Shown here in pieces: positions 56,206 to 64,000 of a stretch of 64,000 nt of DNA. The notes beneath the pieces are model-generated. The model was not told the origin of the DNA. It ran no database searches and was given only the letters and a program-made list of their open reading frames with translations. Position numbers and translations under genes: made by a program. The stretch is from Tubiluchus corallicola (taxonomy: Eukaryota > Priapulida > Priapulimorpha > Priapulimorphida > Tubiluchidae). Location of the stretch: NCBI GenBank assembly GCA_030141605.1, contig JAQGDQ010000147.1:434001-498000 (forward strand). The letters run 5' to 3'. The first letter of the stretch is position 1. Each line of letters begins with the position of its first letter.

Positions 56206-59003
56206 TCCTCCCTCTCTCCTGTCGATCTAAAACTGAAACGTTTGTTTTATTTATTTATTTTATTTTAAATTTAAATCAATGCATATACCACTATACAAAC
56301 AATTAAGAAATGAAGTATATAAAACTATCTACAAAAGACAAACACGGTAAAAAGGAGTATGGGTTAGTAATAATAAATATAGAAGTTAGCAGTAAGTTCC
56401 AGTATTGGAAGTACAATGATTTACATCGAATGTATGCATCAGTTATACAAGATAAAATGATAGTGCTGCTATTTAAAGTCCAATTTATTAGTCTAAAACA
56501 CAGTTACTTTAAGACCTTAAAATAATCAGTATGACTGCATGCACAAATCACAGGCGCATGCCTACCGTATTCATATTTAAAAACTTTCGGAGGTAATATT
56601 GTGCAAAGAGCAAGGTTTTGCTAGACTGCAACTTATATACAATAGCTAGATGTTAATACAATAGAAACCAGAATAGTAAGATCTAAAAAATATGATTTAG
56701 TATTACGTGAGCAATAATGAAGTCTTGTGTACAGTACATTTGCACTCACATGAAACAAAGGTAATTGATTAGCAATATCTTTAATCCCCAGTGTAGTCAC
56801 ATGATAATACATGTCCCAAGTTTTTTTCACTGTTACTATATTCAATTAGCTTGCTACCCATAAATACACTGCCAAATCATACATTTGATTTCACTGGCGC
56901 TAACAACTGTGTCGTATGTGCCGAGTATTCTTTACAACGACAAGACACAAAGAACTTTTATGTATTTGATCACAAAGGGTGTAATTGCTCTATAAATCTA
57001 CATTCTACAGCAGTGTAAAATGAATAACAACAATGCGCCATTTTATAGGAAATCTTTGACACAAGTAATTACAGGAGAGAATTCTTATTAGGCAAGTTTC
57101 ATGCACATTTCGGATACATGGTCAGTATAGGCGGATTTAATGAAGGCGAAAATCGGATTTTTGTACTTATCTAAAAGTTTTTCCTAACAAAAAGGAAATT
57201 TTACTGATTTAATCGTTAAAAGTGTTAAGAAAGGCTATAAACTCAGTCTGAGTGGAATCATTGCGCTAACAAAAATTATGACGTCACCGAATTCGGATAA
57301 CAGCGAAACTGGTCGTGCTGTACATGGACTGAGGAACAAACCAACAGCACAACACTTTCACTGCAGCTTGCGACGATATTTCGCTTCATTGTGTCACCGA
57401 ATATTTGACCTAGTGCCTGACATGACGGCTGAGTTGAGTTGAACAATGTATTGAGAGTAAAAGTCTAATTAACGTATACAGTTTATATTCGCATTTAATA
57501 GGACAAGTCGATATTTTTCGCGTGCACCCGCGGGCGATGGAGAAAGTCCGTTTGACAAAAACTGCGACAAAATTCAACACAGTCCATATTTAGCTAACGT
57601 TTTGTCAGGTGCTAATTATGTATTTATGACATAAAATAACCATTATTCTCAGAAATAAACAAATGCCGCTTACGCATGTCTCACGAAACACCGAAAAAAG
57701 AAAATGTCTTAGCAGGTCAGAAATTAGAAATTCTGACATCTTTTCAGGATTACATACATACCTAGGCAAATTAGATTTTTTCGTATCTTACGTGATTCTC
57801 CAATTAGAAATAAATTACCACAAATGCAAATAAAATGCAATTTCAATATCGAAAAACGTTGAGTCTATTGTTTTACATGTAGGTCGAATTAAGTTATAAT
57901 TAATGCAATCTACGATAAAGACTATAAATATATACAACGAAAAGGTAATCTGAACATGATTCTTTAAAAAGTAATGCCATGCGCGAAAAGTGAATGTTAT
58001 TGCAATTTTCTGTCACTATTGTTCCTTTAAATAAAATGTCTGGCAAATTCTACATTGTAAACTAAATTCAGCCCATTTATGAATTCTTTTAAAACTAATT
58101 TAATAGATTTGATTTGTTGTTGAGCGTTGTATGATTGTATGAATGTACACACACACATATAAATCTTTATAAAATGAATGTCGTAATATTTGATAAAAGC
58201 GTTACAAAAGATATCCATCAGTGTTAGTAGACGAGCATACACTATTTAAGTCAAATGCGATAGGTTAGTAATCTAAAAAAAGTTAATTTGCTATTTTAAA
58301 AACTAAAATTTACAAATTACATCTATACACATAGTTTGGTGCAAATACATCACAATCAGTTAACGAATCACAATTTTTCTGAACATTTTAAGACAAAAAC
58401 AAATAATAATAATACAATTGTCCTAAGAACAATACAACTCACATACTATTGCAACATTAAAAAATTTAAACCAAATACTTAATACATTACAACATATGAA
58501 GTCACAGTATAAGCATTATACCACATTAAAACACTATAGACAAATTTAGATGGGTAGGTAGATAGGGCGAGGTACGTAAAATTACTGTGTTGTTGTATGG
58601 TACCTTGGCACGTAGAATAATTATATTGTGACAATACGTGCGTTTCTAATTTCTAGTTTCTAGTTTAACTTGGTGCACTTTTCTACACCTCGGCATCTTC
58701 AACTATTTTACGAGAGAGCCTGATAAGTGAACCAGAATTTTAAAGATCGGTAACAAAAGTGCAAATAAATTTATGAAGCTATTGGACATATAAGAATCAA
58801 ATTTTGGAAATCTATCCGTAACTGGAACAGTAATCTGATGAGTTTGCCTGCGATTTTGTTGAAATTTACGATATTGAGTTGTCTGGTCAGGTTTTTTTTA
58901 GATTCACTCTAGATTGGTGCTTATACAGCCTGAACAAACCAGATTCTTCAACAGTTCCTCATAAACGCATACTTGTCCAAAAGAACGAAAATGTGAAAAA
59001 GTC

Positions 59004-59085
59004 GCGGCAGAGCCTGGATTTGAACCAGGGACTTTCTGCTTACAAGACATGACTACAAGACTATTTTGCTCCAGTGCTCTGTCGC
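59004..59085 (-). repeat. tRNA-Thr(UGU)-like pseudogene or SINE head
   Basis: On the minus strand the ends GCGACAGAGC and GCTCTGCCGC pair with one mismatch. A perfect T-arm (CCTGG-TTCAAAT-CCAGG) supplies a B box. The loop CTTGTAA would give anticodon TGT. The D-arm region is abnormal and the anticodon stem pairs poorly, so a functional tRNA is unlikely. Confidence 0.5.
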
Positions 59086-61390
59086 ACAAGTCGATAATTA
59101 CGGGCTCATTCTACCAATAATCATAATATCGAAATTCATCTTGAATCTTTTTGTTTCCCACATTAGAAAATCCAGTTGCAGTTGTGCAATTTATGTGTAA
59201 GCACATGCAACTTGTTTGCAAAGGTATGACTGGTTCTTTCCTTTTCACTGAAGAAAACAGTGACCCAGATTTGATTCCTGTACCAGTGCGTGTCGCCGTG
59301 ATCTTGAACTAATCGTCTCATGGCAAGCCTGCTTTCATCTTCTTACCCCAGGCGTTTATTCAATTTGTCTCTTCCAAAATCAGCATGATTTATATGTGAC
59401 AAGCTACAACGTGTTATGCAGCACCGTAGCAGTCTCTTCATGGTACGGGTGTTAGTGCGAAGGTTTCTGTTATTGTCTCCTATTTATGCATATTTTGAAC
59501 ATGCCTCGCATGAGTAATGTCGTTTTCCGTGTCACGCAAGTTAGTGACGGCAAGTCAAAAGTTTTAGTTAGTGAAAAGTTATTTTGGTAAACTGGGAAAA
59601 TTATCATTAAAGCATAACATGGAAAAATTATATATTTTTATACAGTTTGACACAGGCAAAACGAAATCCACATCTCAGCAGTTAAGCTTATTCAATATGT
59701 TTGCAAGGGACCAGAATCTAGCCATTTACAAACATAGCATTGATGAAATGCTATTTTCCTACATTAAAAACTGCAATTCTCGTATAACATACCATGACAT
59801 AATATATATTTTTATGCACCTCAGCACTCTGCAAATGGACATCTGTTAACGGCAAGGTTTACATAATGTAGATAGTTGTGGAGGGACCGTAAATCATTAG
59901 CCCTTTCAAAAAGGACTAGTATGACATGACAAGATATGACATGAAATGTTGTATGGATTGGCTTGGCATACTTACATGTAACATGCTAACGATAACGCAG
60001 GGTAAACAAACTACCATGAAAATGCTAGACAATGGGACGTTTGTCAATTTTCTTCACCGTCACTGTTTTCCAATTTGTTAGCATTTTATGCATGTGAATC
60101 AAAGAACATTCCGTTGTTTAAAAAATATAGTTAGAACGGGTTGACATATTCTAAGTACTGGGTTGTTTCAGTAGCTTAATATATCACCAACCAAAACCAT
60201 AATTTCGTAATTACTTTAATTGCGGCTCATTAGACTGCGTTGTCTATAAAACTGAATGCCAAGTTGTTAAAAAGTAGGCTACCAATAAATTTTATAACTA
60301 CGAATTGATCACTCTATAACTATCATTGTAACTCTTCTCGGTGTTAGTTCAGCTATAAATTGATCATTATAAGTGTTTTAATAATTTTTTGGGGTAGTTT
60401 GGATAATTTCGTGCAATAAAGTATTTTCAGTAATTTATGAAAAAAAGCTCAATCATTTTGATAATAAGGCAGGAATTTGTAAACGGTTTGGACTACTAAA
60501 CGCGCTGATATGTTACTTCTGATTCCACAGCAATCGCGTCCACGTACGAGGTAAATAAAATTTCAAAAAATGTAAACGTAGTAACAGGTATTGTGCTAAA
60601 ACTTAATTGTATTTTTTGCGAGTTTTCTGTACTTTGCTGCATCACTTTCAAAAATGCTGCTTCACGAATGAATATAAAAAAGGAAAAAAGAAACAAAAAT
60701 GAAATTACCAAATAAATAAATTTATTTATTAACTAATTAACAGATAACAAATAAATAAATAAACGGTTATTAAAGCCGAACAACAACACTATACATATTT
60801 CGATATAATCAAAAAAATTTCTGACGTTGTTACCTTACCTGTATTTAAGCTTTTAGGTCAGAAGAAAAAACAATGCTGTTGTAGTGTAACTACAACTTAT
60901 CCTGCGCCTATGTGCTTAAGCCCTGATTACATTTGTTAAATACCCTCACGGTAGAGTTAAATTCGAAATCAGTAAACTCAAGAATTTCCATAGGTCAAAT
61001 CTGAAATTCTTTCTACTTTTTAGAGATAACCAGTATCAACATAGTACTTGCTTTATCTGTGTGCAGGTCTTTTAAAACTGTTGTCGTTGAGCCAATTGTT
61101 AACTTATCTATTTCAAATTGCGGTCATTTCAGAAAGCTGATGCGGTTTTTTACGTCAAAGACAACAAATATCAACTGCTAAGTTGCGTAAATGATTGAAC
61201 TCTCTATAGATAAAAATGAAACTAAAGATATTGTAATACATAGCTAAACTCATGCCTTTTATACTCACATTACAGGTCATTAATTTTGTTGAAAGATCTG
61301 AAACATTTTTTTTATAGAAGTCGCGTTCAAAATGAGCCAAACAAGCGGTGTTTCGATTACGACCTCTTCTGATATTCCCAGGATTCGGTT

Positions 61391-61425
61391 ATAATTAATT
61401 AATTAATTAATTAACTAATTAAGGA
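61391..61425. repeat. (TTAA)n run
   Basis: About seven TTAA/AATT tetramers, slightly imperfect. Confidence 0.8.
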
Positions 61426-62617
61426 AGCAAGTACTGACACTAATAAAAACTCCTACTCTTTAGGTAGCACATCACAAATAATTAATTAACGATTTATATC
61501 ATTTAATAACCAATTTATTTTGCAATTTTTACATAAAGCTAAAAAATCGTTTTGAAATTTTGCATCACCAATTTGTTGTCTTTCTGCACACATAGCTTAC
61601 ATTAGCAATAACACTGAATAAAACTGGTAAACTCAAACTCCCGTGTTGACAGTTAGGCGTAGCCATTTAACAATCAGTCATTGAATAAAGAAAGAAAGTA
61701 AGTTCAGATAACATTGCGTGAAATTCGAAAAAACATTCAGAGCATTTGTAGTGCACACTTCTCTAACTAAGTAAAAATATAAATTCCTTATTTGGTCAAT
61801 AAGATTGATATATGTGTTTTTTTTTATGAACAAGTGACGTTTTGCACTAGGTACGAACATTTTAAATTACTAAGTACTAAGAACTTAACTTTTCCAGTTT
61901 TTCAAACAGGTATGGAAAGTTTTTTGGGATATACTTTAAATTTCTCCTTTCTTCCCTTTAATGTATAATTATTATTAGATTTACAGGAAATCAAGTTGAC
62001 TGATATCAATACATCAATGATATGCATTACTAAATATTTCATTCTGTCAAGAAGTATTCTCCAATGGACCAATCAGACTCTTACTGAAGGTATTATCTTG
62101 TTATGACACCACCAACATGTATGGAAAACCTTTCGCATGCTGTCTAACGGTACTCTACAGTCAATCTCCTACAGACGTAGCTCACACTTACTCTTATTAT
62201 GGGTCAGTCATACTTTATCGCATTCAAAATCTATTCAAGAAATACTATAACCGATTTCATTGCATTCAATTTGAAACGTACAGAAAATTGGTGACATGTA
62301 AAGTAAATAGTGATATGCAAAGCTACGTTACTTTGGTGCTGACAGTAAAAACCATTAGCCCTGTGGCCGTTACCAATTCAGCGCTTTTGGTTCCACGTGT
62401 CATCAAAGAAACATAAAAATATCTGTGTTTGTGACACACCAATTAGTGTCAAACAAGTCGCACTATACCAGGTACATGCCACCAAACTGACTTAACCCAC
62501 AAGTGAAAATTAGTCGCTTTTTCAACAAAAGCTAATAGGTGCAAATGTCACTCAGTTTAGTCCTTAATGGGCGAAGTGCTCTCATTTTAAAGAGGTTGAA
62601 GTGGGGCCATTTTTGGG

Positions 62618-62624
62618 TATATAA
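62618..62624 (+). promoter_or_regulatory. TATA box of the right-end Gly-rich gene
   Basis: TATATAA about 30 bp upstream of a pyrimidine-rich inferred start (about 62650). It precedes a noncoding exon with donor GTAAGT at 62703. Confidence 0.65.
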
Positions 62625-63338
62625 GCGTCCACGTAACAGTTATTTTCTGTCACTTTCCCTTTCTCTTTTATCACTAGAGGACGTCATCACAAGTTAACAT
62701 TGGTAAGTACGAATTTCGTATAGTCAAATGAAGTATGCATAAACTTTTTTCTCACAAGATTGTTTTGCTATTGCGCAACGGTATTTTTATGATCATACAC
62801 AGATGGATAACTTTTATAAAAGCGTATTTATTCAGTAAAACAAAAAACATTTTTCAAAATTTCTCATTTTCCCAGACAGATGGGGCGCTTAGTATCATAA
62901 AGGACCCATCATAACTGATATCAGACAGCGAATTAATAAACATAGTCCTATGAAAATGTTTTAGAATGTATTATAGCACATTGTTTTAGAATATATTGAA
63001 GTATTGTAGCACATTTACTATTGTTCCATATATCAACATCAATTTTTGTACTGTTGATGTTTTAGACGTTTTAACTTGCTAGGTTTACCGCATCAACCAC
63101 AAAATTTCTTGACAAGCAGAAGTTCTTTGTGCAGGGAAAAAACGTTTCGATGTACGTAATTTTTTGTGTACGTCAATACTATTTTTCCTTAGCGTAGAGC
63201 AACTGCTTTGTTGGACATAACTAATAACACCCTCTACGTGCATCGTTAGTTAATGCTGCCAAACTTTACTATTATGTAATTATTATTATTATTATGTATT
63301 ATTATGTAAAGTATTACAATTTCATTTTGTAGGCAACA

Positions 63339-64000
63339 ATGAAGTTGTTACTAGTACTGGGACTAATTTTCACGGTAAGCAATAAACATACAGTTTATAG
63401 AATGTATATACCATATTTGTCGTGGCATTCTCTTTATCGCGTCATCATCATCATCACCACCACCACTACCGCCACCGCCACCACCATCACCACCTACACC
63501 ACCACCACCACCACCACCACCACCACACAATTTTGCAAGTTACCACACAAGTATTTTAAAAAATATACAATAAATAAGCTTGGCGCCTTCCTTTCATGAA
63601 ACAGAAGCTCCGAATTTCGTTTTGCAAGGAAAAATTTTCTGGCAAAACTCATGACATCTATTTTGCAACTACACTTGAGACTAATAATGATCTAAAACTC
63701 TCTGTTGAGCTTCGAACCGTAAACCTCTCAACTAATAATGGTGCTGAAAAATTAGCAATGTTTAAATAGCTAGAAGTAATAAATACATTTTTTGCTTTGC
63801 AGTTGAGTAGAGTAGACTCCAGTGGTGTAAGTTTTGGTACTGGTGCTGGCTACGGAGGCGGTGTAGGCTATGGTGGCGGTCTTGGATATGGCGGTGGTGC
63901 AGGCTACAGTGGTGCGAATTATGGTGGTCAACCGTACGATGTTACATACGACAAGGGTTCCTACGGCGCTCATCTGAAAGCGGCTTCTGGAGAAAAAGCT
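63339..64000 (+). CDS. Gly-rich secreted protein, 5' part (cut by window end)
   Basis: A noncoding first exon (about 62650-62702) splices at GTAAGT to an exon from 63333 (acceptor TTTTGTAG). ATG 63339 starts a 12-codon exon, MKLLLVLGLIFT, ending at donor GTAAGC (phase 0). The next exon begins at 63803 after TTTGCTTTGCAG and runs to the window edge. It has Gly-Tyr repeats (GYGGGVGYGGGLGYGGG), then a less repetitive YDVTYDKGSYGAH part. It is a secreted structural-type protein of the same style as the gene at 50-52.8 kb, but with different sequence. The rest lies outside the window. Confidence 0.8.
63441..63527. repeat. (CAC/CAT)n microsatellite in intron
   Basis: Interrupted CAC/CAT/ACC trinucleotides inside the intron between the signal-peptide exon and the Gly-rich exon. 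A His/Thr-rich frame over it is not coding. Confidence 0.85.

Overview
The window is AT-rich nuclear DNA from an invertebrate animal. It has intron-split genes with GT-AG junctions, secreted multi-domain EGF proteins, long microsatellites, an intact BEL/Pao LTR retrotransposon, decayed LINEs and TA-target MITEs. Small Gly/Tyr-rich secreted proteins and an EGF/pentraxin/WAP protein would suit a mollusc-like lophotrochozoan. The sequence does not prove this, and I name no species.

Positions 2,636-45,290 hold one very large plus-strand gene. I assembled 20 coding exons by hand, plus one optional mini-exon. Together they give one open frame of 11,094 nt (3,697 aa). The product runs: signal peptide; EGF; then twice [57-aa Cys module, pentraxin/LamG-like domain, two EGFs] with one EGF between the two blocks; about 73 more EGFs in a single 8.8-kb exon; a WAP-type four-disulfide core; one membrane helix; and a 17-residue tail. 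The two pentraxin blocks are a genomic tandem duplication, with matching exon order and phases and mostly matching exon lengths. The EGF array has its own higher-order repeats of 666 and 2,331 bp.

The most unusual object is in intron 16 (22,597-30,343), antisense to the host gene. It is a complete BEL/Pao retrotransposon with 422-bp LTRs differing at one base, a GGTAC target duplication and an uninterrupted 2,197-aa Gag-Pol frame. Between the SAP-like N-terminus and the Gag core lies an in-frame, intronless glycogenin (GT8 glycosyltransferase) domain. It keeps its DxD, DGGDQG, HFLG, KPW and autoglucosylation-tyrosine positions, so a host metabolic enzyme appears to have been captured by a recently mobile element.

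The other introns hold LINE remnants (3.6-6.9 kb and 16.2-16.9 kb), a mariner-like MITE (13.57 kb), a pogo/Tigger-like MITE (35.6 kb), tRNA-like SINE pieces and long microsatellites. Downstream, 46-50 kb has a tetranucleotide array and a decayed reverse transcriptase. A minus-strand gene at 50.0-52.8 kb encodes a 160-aa Gly/Tyr-rich secreted protein. About 9.5 kb of apparently gene-free DNA follows. The window ends inside a second Gly-rich secreted-protein gene (62.65 kb onward, plus strand). Both small genes share a TATA box, a 5'UTR intron and a short signal-peptide exon.
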